Source of the DNA: Epiperipatus broadwayi
Taxonomy: Eukaryota > Onychophora > Udeonychophora > Euonychophora > Peripatidae
Assembly (NCBI GenBank): GCA_028023455.1
Contig: JAQFVV010012404.1
Location: 14,803,000-14,866,999 of the forward strand
Length of the DNA: 64,000 bases
Reading direction: 5' to 3'
How positions within the stretch are numbered: the first letter of the stretch is position 1; each line of letters starts with the position of its first letter. Both the position numbers and the translations under genes were made by a program. A model generated the notes under the pieces. That model saw only the letters and a list, made by a program, of their open reading frames with translations, was not told the origin of the DNA and did no database searches. Below, piece by piece: positions 48,426 through 60,899 of the stretch.

Positions 48426-50349
48426 CACCTGGGTCTCGTTTTACGCGATAGATAAGTTCCTCAGAAAACACGCGCAAATGAAATCGCGCAAAAATAGACA
48501 TAACTTACATTGAAAAAGGGGATGCGGTCTGTGATTTTTCAAAATTCGCGTAAAAGCAAAGCACCAATGTAAAATTACTTTAAAATTCGCGCAAAAAAAA
48601 AAATAAGGAAATAAAATATGACTAATAAAAAATTTTAAATTTGAAAAAAATTGATACAAGACAAACTTTTTTTAACTATAATATTTAATTTTATTGAAAA
48701 TAATATATTTTTATGCATAATTTACAGTACAGTAATTTACATTTTTTTATACACCTTTTAATTATTATCGCTATTTGCCCAACATTCATTTGCAAACTAG
48801 TAAAAAATCAGATTCTCATGTGATGTGATGTGATGTATTTGGCTTCTCCTTAAACGAAGTCAAGAATATCTCAGCAATTATTCTCACAAGAGGAAATACA
48901 ACTAGCGCCAAGTTCACTCTCATATTGTGTTAATGGTTTTTAACTGTTGACGACGATGATGATGATTTTATTAATTGTTTATGAACTTAGACTTATGATA
49001 ATAAAAAGACATTTATTCACCACTGCTGGGCAAATTTTAATTAAAACTAACAACTAAAAATTAAATTCTTATTTTTGTCTTTAATTTTCAATTCCATTTA
49101 AAAATCAAATTTCGTATTACATCACATTAACCTTTTAACTGCTAATTATATTATTGGTTGTATGAGGTAAAAATCAAATCTTTTAATTGGCCAACTCACA
49201 AACTGAAGACAAAGCCTATTGTTAAAACATATTCGCCTATAATATTAAATTCAACTCAGATACGTTTATAAAAAGTATATTACTAATTTTTCAGGTTATG
49301 AAGAGAACGAAAGTTCTTTCAAAAATAAATTGCTATTTATTTATTCTAAAATATTCAATTTCGGCAACATAAAAGCTATAATATAAACAAAAAGGTCGAC
49401 TTTTACGTTATAGAAAAGTAAATATTTCTTTTAAATATTTCTTTAATATTTTTACTAAAATCTTCAATATTTTTCGAAAATAATTTTGTTTTTTTAGTTT
49501 TTTTTTAAAAAAACTAGTTTAATTTCTGAAATTATATTTTTTTAATACTTAAAATTGGATTCGAAATGAAAATCTCAGCGTTTTTCTTTATTTTCTTTGA
49601 TCAGGCGGTTTCTTTGTTCTTTCCAGCCAATCAGAATGTCTTTTTCGGCTGAGAGCATGCTAAGAACCAATCACAAATAATGTTCTTTCTTTGTTTAGGT
49701 TTAAATGCGTTTTTTTTTATTTTTTACTTGTAAAATAAGTCAGAAGAGGGCACCATCTTACAGAACTTTTAAAAACCTCTTCAAAACCTATCAAACGAAT
49801 TTTTTAGCATAAGAACTGGCTGAGTTAGAGTGACGTCAGATGTCTATGAGGAGCCTCGTAAGAAACAGTCTTTTGGTTAATTTCAAGTCACCCGTAAGTA
49901 ATTTTTAAATTGTTAATTACAATTAAAAATCAGATTTTAATTTTTAATTGTGCCCACTGCTATTACTGACCTTTTAAAAATAAACTTGTGGACACTAAAT
50001 GATTAATAATTGATTACATTCTGTTTTAAAAAAGCAAAAACAGAATGTGATTTAAAATACAAAATTATAATCTTGTAAAATTTAATGTGTGTATACATAA
50101 AATGTGGAAATCATGATTTTAATTTCATTATTGCATAAAATTTTACTATTATAAAGCATTGAAAATATTGAAATTACTAAGATGAAAGTAGAATTCCAAT
50201 AATGTGCTTTTACTTTCAATATAACGTAAGTGCGCAAAATTTATTATTTAAAGTAATAGCGCATTATCAGAGGTCGACTTCCGGTGAAACACGAATCGCG
50301 TAACTTCAAAATCGTGTTAAATAAGTCCACATAAAAAGAGACCCAGATG
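48426..50349 (-). mobile_element. TA-inserting TIR transposon (copy 2, with nested insertion)
   Basis: Same family as 18725-19909 in reverse orientation: ends CACCTGGGTCTCGTTTTACG and ...GAGACCCAGATG, with TA at 48424-48425 and 50350-50351. The body aligns from end to end with copy 1 except for an extra 750-bp piece at 49127-49880. The similarity is high enough for landmarks like ttcaccggaagtcgac and gcgctattactttaaataa to match almost exactly. Non-coding: the 72-codon minus frame at 48441-48659 lies on a conserved stretch also open in copy 1 (66 codons at 19678) but has no protein features. Confidence 0.85.
49131..49876 (+). mobile_element. piggyBac-like non-autonomous element nested in the TIR transposon
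   Basis: TTAA on both sides (49127-49130, 49877-49880). Ends CCTTTTAACTGC and, inverted, CCAAAAGACTGT share only part of the terminus. Copy 1 of the host transposon lacks the piece, so it is a later insertion. Its first half matches 11640-12079 in reverse. It contains CCAAT-type sequence (ccagccaatcagaatg, 49623) but no reading frame. Confidence 0.6.
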
Positions 50350-50460
50350 TATATATAAAGTTTTGCAGTCATGTCTTGAAAATTAAAGTAGTTAAAAAAA
50401 TAACAATGCAAGTTTGTTTTATTAAACTAATTAATAAAAATTAAAATTTTTAATAGATCT

Positions 50461-52640
50461 AAGTATATCTATGTCCATGCACCCATCCATCCATTTATTT
50501 ATCTTTATTTTTTTATGTATTTATTTGTTTACCTATAAATCCATCTGTCTGTCTTTTTATATATTTGTTTGCCTATTTATATACTCATTCATACATTTAT
50601 CTGACTTTCTATATCTATCCATCAATGTATCTATCCAGCCATTTCTAATTGCGAATCCATCCATCTGTATATCTATCTATCTTTATATCCATTTATGCAT
50701 CTATATGTATTTACTAATACATCTCTTTATTCTATCTACCTATCTATGTATCTACCTAGCTATCTGTCTACTCGTCAATTCAACCTATCTATTTATTTAC
50801 CTAACAATCTGTCTATCAATCTATCCATCCATCCTTTCTCTTTATCTACCCATCAATTACTTATATCTATTTGTCTGCTTACCTCTTTCTCTAACTATCT
50901 CTATCTATCTACTCATTTATCTTTTATTTACCTATCTTTCCCTTTTTTATCCAATCATCTATCTGTTTACCTTTCTATCTACCTATCCATTCAATCCATC
51001 TGTCTATTTACCTATCTATTTACCCATCCATTCTATCTATGTAACTATCCATTCATCCATTGTATGTATAATTTTTCTGCCCATTCATCCTTTCTATGAA
51101 TATATTCTTTTATCTATACTTAAATCTGTCTATTAAATTATCTATCCATCCATTCTATCTATCTATATACTCATTCATCCATTCTATCTAGTTATCTCTA
51201 TCATCTATATAGTTGTCTGTTTGTTTGCCTGTCTGTCTATCTTTTATCTTCTTATTTATGCATCCTTTATATCTATTTATGATCTCCTTATTTATCCATC
51301 TCTATCCATATACCTATGTATTCTCTCTATCTATTTACTCATCCATTCTATCATTCTCCCTATTTGTTTATCTATCTATCTATATCTATTTATCTATCTA
51401 TTCATCTATCTATCCTATCTATCTGCTTACCTCCATATCTATCTATCTTCTCTGTCTACCTACTCACAAATTCATTCTATCAATCTATTATTCTGCTTAT
51501 CTCCCTATCTAGTATCTACCAATCAATCTATGTACCTATCTATATGTCTATTTAGTTTTCTTCTTATACAAATAGGAATCTACCTATTCAACTATCCATT
51601 TATCTATTTATTTATCCATTAATCTATCTATGTATACACTTCTGTATCTAGCTATTTTTCTATCCATCTATTTGTTAAACATATAATCATTTTTCCATTT
51701 ACTATTTATTAGTTAATCCACCCATCCATTCACCTATTAGCTATCTTTTTATCTATCAACTGGCTTGCCTACTTGTCTCCCTATTTATTTCTCTATCTGA
51801 CTTTGTCTGTTATCCACAAATTTCATCTATCTATCCAATCATACATTTATCTATTATTTCATCAATATATTCATTTATATATATATATAAATCCAAGGGT
51901 ATAAATAAATGAATGAATGGATGGGTATAAAAATACAAAAATATATATAGATAGAATATATGGATAGATTGATAGATAAATAGGTAGATGGATAAACAGA
52001 TAGATGTGAATGAGTGAGTAAGTAGGTGTATAGAGATAGATAGCCAAAATGGACAGGTAGATAGGTTGAATGAATGATTGAATTGATAGATAGCTAAATA
52101 GATAGGTTGAATAGATGATTTGAATAAATATATAGATGATAGAATGGATAGGTAAAGATATAGATAAAATGATAGATAATTAGGTAGATAGATAATATAG
52201 ATGAATAGATAAGTAGATAGATATATAGACAAAATGGATGTGTAGATGGTTAGAAGGGTAGATATGTCAAAATTTCAATGGATGTATGAGTAAATAGTTG
52301 AAATCTATGGATGGGCAGATAGTTAGATAAGATAGATAGAATAGATAGGTATATTGATAAATAGATAGATAGGCTGAATGAATGTATGGATAGATGCATA
52401 GATATGGATGTAATTGGATAGATGACTAGAATGAACAGTTGGATGGGAGAATAGATCAAGATAGATGATTGGATGGATATGTAGGCACAAAGACATAAAC
52501 AGATGTTAGAAGGATGGATTGACAAATAAATATAGATGGATATCAAGTAGATATCTCAATATATACATTGAAAGATAAATGAATGAATAGTTAGATAGTT
52601 AAACTAAGACAAACAGATGGATTGATGAATGGATGGATGG
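50461..52640. repeat. Imperfect TCTA microsatellite switching to TAGA
   Basis: From about 50461 to 51880 the top strand is built of TCTA, TCCA, TTTA and TCTG tetramers; after a TA-rich centre at 51880-51895 the complementary tetramers (TAGA, TGGA, TAAA) run to about 52640. The two halves are complementary and form the core of the 46.8-54.4-kb inverted repeat. Open frames in all phases (up to 221 codons of Ile/Leu/Tyr/Ser-rich text) arise from the tetramer repeat and are not genes. Confidence 0.9.
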
Positions 52641-52699
52641 TTAAATAGATATATTTAAATAATTCAATTGTTGGACAAACACAGTCATATTAATCTAAG

Positions 52700-52949
52700 A
52701 TGTGATATGTTGGACTATTTTCATCATTTATGAGTGAATGTTGAATATATAAAAAATTTTAAACTTTATTTAAACTTTCCAAATACAAACAACTTGTTAG
52801 TAATAACATACAAGGTTATTGCTAACAAGTTGTTTGTATTTGGAAAGTTTAAATAAAGTTTAAAATTTTTTATACATTCAACATTCACTCTGGAAATAGT
52901 CCAACATATCACATCTTATAATATATCATCATTACAAACCTTCAGACAA
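52700..52949. mobile_element. 250-bp inverted dimer of the PLE tail
   Basis: Perfect 13-bp duplication, atattaatctaag (52687-52699, 52950-52962). Inside are two outward-facing copies of the tail of the 16-kb PLE family: gTTTGTATTTGGAAagTTtA, tttaaaattttttAtaCATTC and GGAAATAGTCCAACATATCA-like blocks. The left copy stops at 52700 (atgtgatatgttggac), while the right one continues 35 nt with tatatcatcattacaaacct, matching 20225-20250. It contains no RT, endonuclease or tRNA-like sequence. Confidence 0.88.
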
Positions 52950-52962
52950 ATATTAATCTAAG

Positions 52963-54440
52963 GTTTTTTTTTCCGTTTGCATTTTCAAAACATGACTATA
53001 AAACTTTATTATTTCCCCAATGGTTAAAGATTTGAATGAAACATAACAATTTTTCGTCCCTTTTACTTAAGAGCATGAGAACCTATAACATAGCGTTTTT
53101 TACTTTTCCAGATAATATCAATGGCATCTGTTTTTAAAGTTTCAATGAAATTTGAAATCCATGACAATTTATGGTCACTTTTTGATGAAATGTCTAAAAC
53201 TGTTTTCCTTCAATATTTTCTAAGTACAAATAGTATTAAGAAGTACTACTAACTAATTGAAAAATGGAAGAAATTATCTTTCTCTGAGTTATATAATGTC
53301 AAAAACCAATGAAAATATTCTATCTTAACAAGTAATATTGTGTATATTTAACTGCTCAAAATGTGCAAAGTAAAATATAGAAGGCATTAGAAATAGTCTC
53401 TTATGGTGTCTTTTTTTTTCTTTTAACTTTCTTTTGATAAAATTTGAACAGTTTATTGATATTTTAGTTTGATTTTAATATTTACTTATTACAGGTAACA
53501 TTATATATTTATTGTTCAAAAATGTACAACATAAAATAAATATTTCTGATGTATTTTATTTTTTTAAAACTTCGGAAGACATTTGAAATTGTATATTCAA
53601 GTGCCACATGTTTTTTCTATCTTTTAGTGAAATTTAAAATCTCCAACAGTTTATTGGTACTTCTAAAATTGTTTTGATTTTAATATTTGTTAATTACAGG
53701 GAATATTATATGTTCATGTATTTGATGTTTTATTTGTTTTAATTTTTTAATTATGTTCATGTAATTGTAAAATTAATTTTAATATGTTTTACATTAGTTT
53801 AGTAATTTATTCTGCCATGTTTTTATGTTAATTTAATAATTTATTTAGAACAGTTTTGTAGTTACTTTGAATTGTAAAATTAATTTTAATATTTGCTAAA
53901 CTCTAAATGTTCTTTTTCAGATATATTTTACTCATAGTTTAGATATATATTTGGCCATCATATTTTTTACTAAGGCTCAAGTGTTTTATTCATTGTTACA
54001 TTAGTTTAGTGATGTATGTAGTGTTTTATTTATTTTAATTTTTTAATCATGTTTATGCCATTGTAAATTAAGTTTAATATGTTTTTATATTAGTTAAGTA
54101 ATTTATTCTTTCATATTAGTTTTGTAATTTATAATTTATTTGTTTATTGTAAAATTAATTTCAAATGTAAGTACTTATACATATTTTTATATTAGTTTAA
54201 TAATTTATTTTACAAAGAAAATATCCTGAACAGTTTCATAAGTTCTGACATATGAAATCTCTCTTTTTTTTAAATTTTTGATATAATTGGGGGGGGGGGG
54301 TTGTGTTGGACAAATTATCTGGAACAGTTTATGCTCTTGGTAGATGAAATGTTGAAGTCATTTATTGCTTGTTTTCTGTCAGGATGATTGGATGACTTTC
54401 CTTAATGTCAAAAATGTTCTAAAGCTCTTACTAAACCAGT
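52963..54440 (-). repeat. Right arm of the 7.6-kb inverted repeat
   Basis: Inverse of 46840-48425 plus 50352-50460. Landmarks: atgactataaaACTTTAT (52991), ccttttacttAAGAGCATGAGAAC (53057), many GTAAAATTAATTTTAATATgTTt units (53770-54200), aatatcctgaacagtttc (54220) and ATCTGGAACAGTTTaTgctc (54319). A run of 10-11 G at 54289-54299 is absent from the left arm. Confidence 0.75.
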
Positions 54441-56201
54441 GCCAATATCTTTTATCTTATCTCAAAATAGTTTTTTTAAAACTCCAAATATAGATGTATC
54501 CTTTTACTATTTTTCTGAATATTACCAATACAATTTTTTTTTGTATTTTCCTGCATCACTTAAAATCTGTTTTATTTTAGAATTTGTAATCCCTGTTTCA
54601 CTACTGTAAAACAAAACAAGTAAGAAACAGTATTTAAAAATTTCTTCTTAAGCATTAAAGACATGCATTTTTTAAATTCACTAAATATACTTATATAATT
54701 TTCATTTTTTTCAGTTTACGTTTTAATGTTTTTATTTAGTTTTTCCAGCTATTTTTTAATCAAGTAAACTTAATTATATATTTTTTCATTTTTAGCCTGT
54801 TTAACTATCACATTATTGGACAGTATAAATTTGAAACATTAGTTTTTGTTTTTTTTTTAATTTTTTATTCTTGTCGTACAATATCTAAATATTGTTTTTA
54901 CCTTTTTGTTTAAAGTTATTGATCGATATTGCAAAAACATAATCTGAAATCTAAAAATTAGATATATATGTTGTGTATTTTTATAAACTTTTTTTTAAAA
55001 AAGATAAGTTATTTTGAAAAATTCCAGTTTTTAAATAATCTGTTTTCTCAGTGAAATATTTTTTAATTTCAGTCTTTTCTAGTTCACGACTTTTTAAAAT
55101 ATTAATCATAGTTGATATATATATACATATGCAAAATCAAGTGTTTTGTCCTTTTAATAGTTCACATTTATTACATTTCAAGTTTATTTTTTATATTAAT
55201 TGTTTGACTATTTTTGTTGTGTCATTATTTTTACTAGTTGTAGCCTATGAAAAATGGGTAGAAAAAAATACATCAACTTTGTACACATATAACTTAATAA
55301 TTAGGTCTGGACTTGTACCTCTATAGAAGATTTCAGAGTCAAAGAAAAACTTTTTCCCCAAATAATTTGGATTGATCAGAAAAATACCAATGTGTTGACT
55401 TCTAAAAACATCCATTCATAATTGAAGCCACTTGTCTCTCTCTCTCCTACATATCCTCACATTATTATTTAAACTTGATATTAGAAACAAGAAAATAAAT
55501 AATTAAGTGTAAAAAATGATTTAAATGAAATATGTAATAAACTTGTTTAATTACTGATATTATAGTGAGAAAGAAAATGAATAATTATAGGTAATGTATA
55601 CAGATACATTATTCTAAAACAAGAACTGCGTATATAATTTCAATAATTAAATAAATCTAATAAATAAATGTTATAATATTCAGAACAAAAGACTACCATA
55701 TAAATTTATTTAAGTACAGTATTCTAATTCCATAATCTTTTCATTAGAGTCATCATTGCTGTATTTTTAATCTTATATGTTAGATATTTATAACTTCTAT
55801 TTCTTCTTTTTAATGCAAATGTCTAAATAGCAGGATGTCATTTTAAACAATGAATAGACATGATCTAGATTGACATTATGAGATTACAAGAAAAAAAGAT
55901 TTAAAGTTTAAAATGTTTTAGCCACGAACAATTTGGGATTATATATGTATTTAACATTTTAAAATTATAATATTTTATTAGTATTTTTTTTTAAAAAACA
56001 CCTCGCTAAAACTTCCTGTTTGTTGTATAATAGATTAACTTTAAAAAACAATCAGTTAATAAGCTATTGTTTTTAAAATAATGCTTTTGAAAATAATTAT
56101 TTTTTATAGATATATATAAACAAAGCACTCATTAAAATTTATGATATAGGTCTAAACCTGAGATACCGCAATAAATTATAGTTATTATTATAAAGATAAT
56201 T
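54441..56201. other. No gene seen
   Basis: AT-rich. The 91-codon frame at 55051-55326 has a hydrophobic middle (residues about 40-70), but its composition follows the local AT bias and nothing supports a gene. Confidence 0.5.
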
Positions 56202-56424
56202 GGAGGTAATTTGAACCCAGACTTTTCATGCCTCCTTTAGTCATCCACTCCATTTTATACAACGATACACATGACTATATATATATGCGAAAAAGACAAA
56301 TGATCTCCAATATACGTATCATTTATCTTTTTCGCATGTATGTAATCATGGGTATCAATTGTATGAGGTGGAATGGATGACTAAAGGGAGCTTCAAACTC
56401 TGGGTTCAAATCCCCTCTAATTAC
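56202..56424. mobile_element. Foldback with tRNA-like B-box in each arm
   Basis: Arms of about 105 bp meet near 56310. Outer ends are rich in G and C: GGGTTCAAATCCC (56402-56414), a good pol III B-box, and its altered mirror TTTGAACCCAG (56210). Next come tttagtcatccA.TCCA and then CGAAAAAGA.AAATGAT near the centre (mirror catttatctttttcg). Flanks gataatt/taattac do not give a clear target duplication. It looks like a tRNA-derived unit present as a head-to-head pair. Confidence 0.65.
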
Positions 56425-56649
56425 ATCGAGCTTAAATATATATATATATGAATTTAAATATTATAAAGGTAATATAAAATATTGTAGAGTTAAAAAGTGT
56501 TATCATTAGTAAACAACACTAATGATATAGATTTATTTATGTATGTACATAGATGAATACAATTATATTTTTAGTAAAGGCTTTTTTGGTATAATAGTAG
56601 CTTATTTTTCAATTATGTTCAGACATAAACTGGTTAAACAAGAAGTTTT

Positions 56650-59270
56650 ATTTTAGTTTTAATCAGGCATAGGATTATTGAATCTTTAATCAATCTCGAT
56701 AACTATCAAATATTGCTCAGCAAATGGATAGATATGTAGCTATTTTACCCACTTAATTTTTTTAATGACGTTAATAATACTTGTTTATTCTCTGAACCAA
56801 TTATTTCATTTTCAATCTTATATTGCTTTTCTTTTAAATGTACAAATCTCAGATTCATAAGTAAGAACTAGTAAAACATATTTATTAAAAATCTTCCTTT
56901 TCAAACATATAGGCATATTTTAAAGAACTCCATAAGTCTATGATCAATTTAATCAATTATGTTTCTATCTGTATTAATAATCTTTCCAAGATATTTGTTA
57001 ATTCTTAACTTGTTCTAATTCATCATGATCAATTTATTTTCTTCTTTTGAGAAAATCCATTAAACATTACTTCAGTCTTTTTAGCATTTATTTTAGTCCT
57101 ATTTTTTTTATTTTTTATGTTAATCTGATAACTGTTGCAATATTTCCTGAAACTCAAGCATTATTTGCAGAAATAAGCATATCACCTGCTAAATCTAGAT
57201 GACTTAAATATTTTCCATTTACGTTTAATCCCTTAATTTTCTATTTTATTCCACAAAATACTTTTTGTAAATTTTTTTTTGGAGATATGGAGTCACACTG
57301 TTGTACACTCTTCTCAATGTTAATTTTCCTAGTATAATCTAATTGTTGCTGCTGAATTTTTATATTCTTCAGAATATGACATGAACCTGGGTATATAACT
57401 TGTTGAGCAAATGTTTTAATCACTGTAGAAATGCTTATAGAATTAAATGCATTTTCATAATCTAGAAGTCCAAACCATAATTATAATTTATATTCATTAG
57501 TCACTTTTATAACTTCTCAGTACTTGGAAATGATCCACTCTATTAAACCATTTTTAATCATGCTTGTTCTTTTGGTTGATTAAAATCCAAAATTCGTTTT
57601 AGACAAATTATAATTATACTGGTAACATTTTTGCAAAGAACTCAAAGAAAATGGACATGTCTCTAGTTTTTAATATTTTCTTTATCACATTTTTTAAATT
57701 TTAAAATTACTACTGCATTCTTCTACTCACCTAATATATCTTTATTATTTAGACCTTTGATATATAACTTTATCACCAATTTTTCTATTTCTTAATCTGA
57801 TTCTTTTAAGATATCAATTATAATACTATCATTAGCAGTTTTTTTTCTTTTTTCATAGATTTAATTGTGTACCTTACATTTTCCATTTAAAATACTGGGC
57901 AATTCAGAAAAAGTAGCAATTGTGAGGGATATTTTTTCTTATTTTTTATTGCTATATAATTCTTTGTAGAACTCTTCCACATATTTTATGATGCTATCTA
58001 TCTGTTTTGTAATTGTTTCAACTTTTTAACTTATTGCAGAAATAAGTTTTCTATCTATTCCAAGATGTTGTTTTATCTTTTTGAGATGCTTATTCTATTC
58101 AATAGCTTTTCTTATTCACAATTATATTTTTTACACTATTATTAACTCTTTCATACTATTTTATAAAACTATAGATATTTAATTTTTCTTAATGATCATT
58201 TTAATGTATTTTAAAATTCATTTTTTCTTTATACATTTTCTTGTTTCAATAGAAAATTACTTCTAAATTGTTGCTGTCTTGTAGCTGCTATTTTTACTGT
58301 AGTTTTTAATAATGTATTAGTTATCTTCTTATTTATTTCATATATTTTTAACTATCTTTAAAATGTTAATATTTTAAAATGATTTGCAAGTTCTAATTTA
58401 AATTTTTTTAAATGTTTCTGAAGGTTAGGGATATATACTGAATACTGTTTTTCTTAATAATTTTTGCTCTCTAGTTTTGCATTAAAACAGTTTTACATCA
58501 CATTAATCAATAACCTCTTCCTGTATTGAATTTATTAAGAACATCACCATCTTGAAATATGTATTTTCTGTTAATCAAAATATAATCTAAATCTGCTGTA
58601 CCTTCATTTGGATGCTTCCATGTCCATTTCCATTTATCATTTTTCTCAAAGAATTCATAATATATAGGTGTTGTTTTTTTTTTTTTTTTAGAAAACTTAA
58701 TAAACCTGTATCATCTCTCATTTATACTACCACAACCAAATGTATTCATCTTTCAATCATAGATCAATTCTAGCATTAAAATATTCCATGACAATTTTAA
58801 AATGTTGGTTGGTTTGATCAAACGCCTTTTATACATTCATTTGCAAATCCTATTCATCAGAATGAGAACTTGTTGAACCATAAACTTAAATTATCTGCAT
58901 TTAGTATCTTCAATTAAGTGAACTAATTTTATAACTCTATTTGATACACCATCAATTTCCACAATGTTATTCTTTCACAATCCAACTCCACTTGCATTTC
59001 CAATATTTGTGCCTTTGCAACAAAGTATTTGTCCAATTTTTAAATCATCTCCTCACTTTTTTTTTCTACTTTCACAAAGTTCAACAGTGTCTTATTTAAT
59101 ATTAGTTTTTCTAATTCATGCAATATTCCTTCATTTGAAAGTGATCTGCCATTGTAAATATCAAAATAAAAAGTCATTATCAAATGGCAGCCTGTGTTTT
59201 AGCTCTCTCTGCCTACGGCCACCAGCCTTCTGGGAATAAAGGTCATGATTTATTTTTGTCTGTTAGAATT
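56650..59270 (-). pseudogene. Relic of an RTE-like LINE (endonuclease and RT)
   Basis: Read on the minus strand from 59270 downward. The APE endonuclease start is DIYNGRSLSNEGILHELEKL (59115-59165, cf. the TYNxRSL signature). A GT/GVGF-like region around 58960-59060 and a YGSTSSHSD-like segment (58840-58890) follow. WxW..PN..DYIL-type debris lies at 58560-58630 and the RT YADD-equivalent region with LxINxKKTEVMFNG (57050-57110) near the 3' side. Then fragments of the C-terminal part to about 56650. Frameshifts and stops throughout; no UTR or target duplication recognised. Clade is from the endonuclease motif, so moderately sure. Confidence 0.55.
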
Positions 59271-60736
59271 GTAAATATTACTTACAAATAAGTTCATTTA
59301 TATTCACATTCATTGTTCCTTAAAAAAATGCTGATATTTTAATTAAGAATTCTTGTGAAAACAGAGAAATAAGACTATATGGTGTTTTTTTTTTTAATCT
59401 TAAACTCTGAGGTAAAAATCTAATAAACTCACCACACTGGCTGATGCATGTTGGTGTGCAACGCATCTATGTTTTATACTATATGAATAATCATATAGTA
59501 TAACACCTGCAATAAGAATATAGGAAGTGGACTTTAGGAATGTGTCATTCTATTTTTCCAGGCCTAAAAGAAGAATCAATGGGTCTCCCTTCAGTTAACA
59601 GCAAACTCCTTTCAGCAGCCAATATATATAGAATAAGATTTGCTTCTCATTACAGTTTTGCTTTTTCCCAAATAAAAAAAGGAAATTGCTCAAGAATGTA
59701 TATATATTGAGATAGTAACTCTAATTTTAATTTTTAATTTATTTTATAAATATAGTGGTTGGCAAAGTATAAATCAAATTCAGCTTTCATCAGTTTTATG
59801 TTTTTTTTTAAATATATGTTTGTATTGATAAAGGTCCGCATATGTAATTAATATTAGTCAATTTTATTTTAAAGGGTATTTATAAAATTCTTTATTGAAT
59901 CTCTGTTTGATAGTAAATCATATGTAATAATATGGATTGAATCAAATTTGGTTAAATTTAATTATTGTATTGTTTATTTGAGAGAAAATCTAGTTTGGCT
60001 ATGTGATTACTTAATTATATGATCTATAATAATATCGAGTGGTATTGTATAGGTACTATTTCTAAGGTCTATCTGCAATTTTGTGTTGAGCAGTTTCAGT
60101 TTAACAGTAATGAATATATAATTTAGTTTTCAATTTTGCTATTAGTTGGCAGGTATAATTGGCAGAGTAATTTCACTTCTTTTAATGACAATTTATTTTT
60201 AAACTAATAAATACAGTTTTTATCATCATTAGAAACCATGGTCTTATGAGTAATTGGGTATTATACTTTTTACCAACATTTAATATCGTTTTCCATTTTG
60301 TTTCTGTTTTGTGTAATACCAAAAATTTAGATTTTTAGTTTCTGATTGTCATTCATTCTATACATATTTCTTTTCTTACAGCTTTTTTTCTAAAACATTA
60401 TTGCATTTTTGCGTAATTTTTTATTGAAACTTTTTATTTTATTCATTGAAACTATCTATTCACAATCTTGCAAATTTTTCTCACTATTTCATCATCATTT
60501 GTTTTAAATCATATAATATATTAATAAATATTATGTATCCATATATATAGTTTATTTGTAACTTGTTTTTTTTTTTTACATTTCTAAATTCTGCCAAGGC
60601 TTGTAGATATGTTATTGGTCTTTATTTGAAAAAGAAATCAGCTATTATTATACACCCAAAAAAAGAGAAGGAATACACTTTTATTTATTGAGCACTAAAA
60701 TCCAAAAGTTAAATGTTTTCTCCAGTCACAATTGGA
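59271..60736. other. No gene seen
   Basis: AT-rich. A short inverted repeat with catatagtataa near 59470-59505 is the only local structure noted. Confidence 0.5.
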
Positions 60737-60850
60737 GTTTTTATATTTAACCTGAAATAAAACTGTGGGATATCCAGAGTTGTAAAAATTCATAATTCAA
60801 TTATTTAATTTAGATATCCCACACTTTTATTTCAAATTAGATATAAAAAT
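60737..60850. repeat. Small inverted repeat (MITE-like, 114 bp)
   Basis: Arms of about 38 bp: tttttatatttaacctgaaa then taaaactgtgggatatc, mirrored by gatatcccacacttttattt and onward. The spacer is about 37 nt. Flanks do not show a clear duplication. Confidence 0.65.
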
Positions 60851-60899
60851 CAAAATAGAGGTGTACAGTAAATAAAGGTTTATTATAAAATATTTTTAT

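Larger units (their letters stand above)
46840..50460 (+). repeat. Left arm of a 7.6-kb inverted repeat (satellite-like units)
   Basis: Excluding the insertions, this arm reappears inverted at 52963-54440. Shared landmarks: aaaTGTTCCAGATA (46955), aaactgtTCtGGATATTTTat (47044), repeated ATaAATTAtTAAACTAATGTAAAAAC and AAATTAATTTTACAATTa units, and GTTCTCATGCTCTgAAGTAAAAGG (48279), the last about 90% identical. The inner units recur every 250-300 bp, so each arm is a short diverged tandem array. No coding content. Four insertions are found in the structure: 47703, 48426 and its nested 49131 in this arm, and 52700 opposite. Confidence 0.75.

Noticed and set aside
50471-51622. Open frames up to 221 codons in several phases, rich in Ile, Leu, Tyr, Ser
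   Set aside because: They are translations of the TCTA-type tetranucleotide repeat, which stays open in several phases at once; the reverse phases at 51831-52546 are the same effect on the other strand.
55051-55326. 91-codon frame with a hydrophobic stretch
   Set aside because: Length and composition are as expected by chance in this AT-rich DNA; no splice, promoter or family support.
58964-59239. 91-codon plus-strand frame
   Set aside because: It lies antisense to the LINE endonuclease relic, which explains the open phase.
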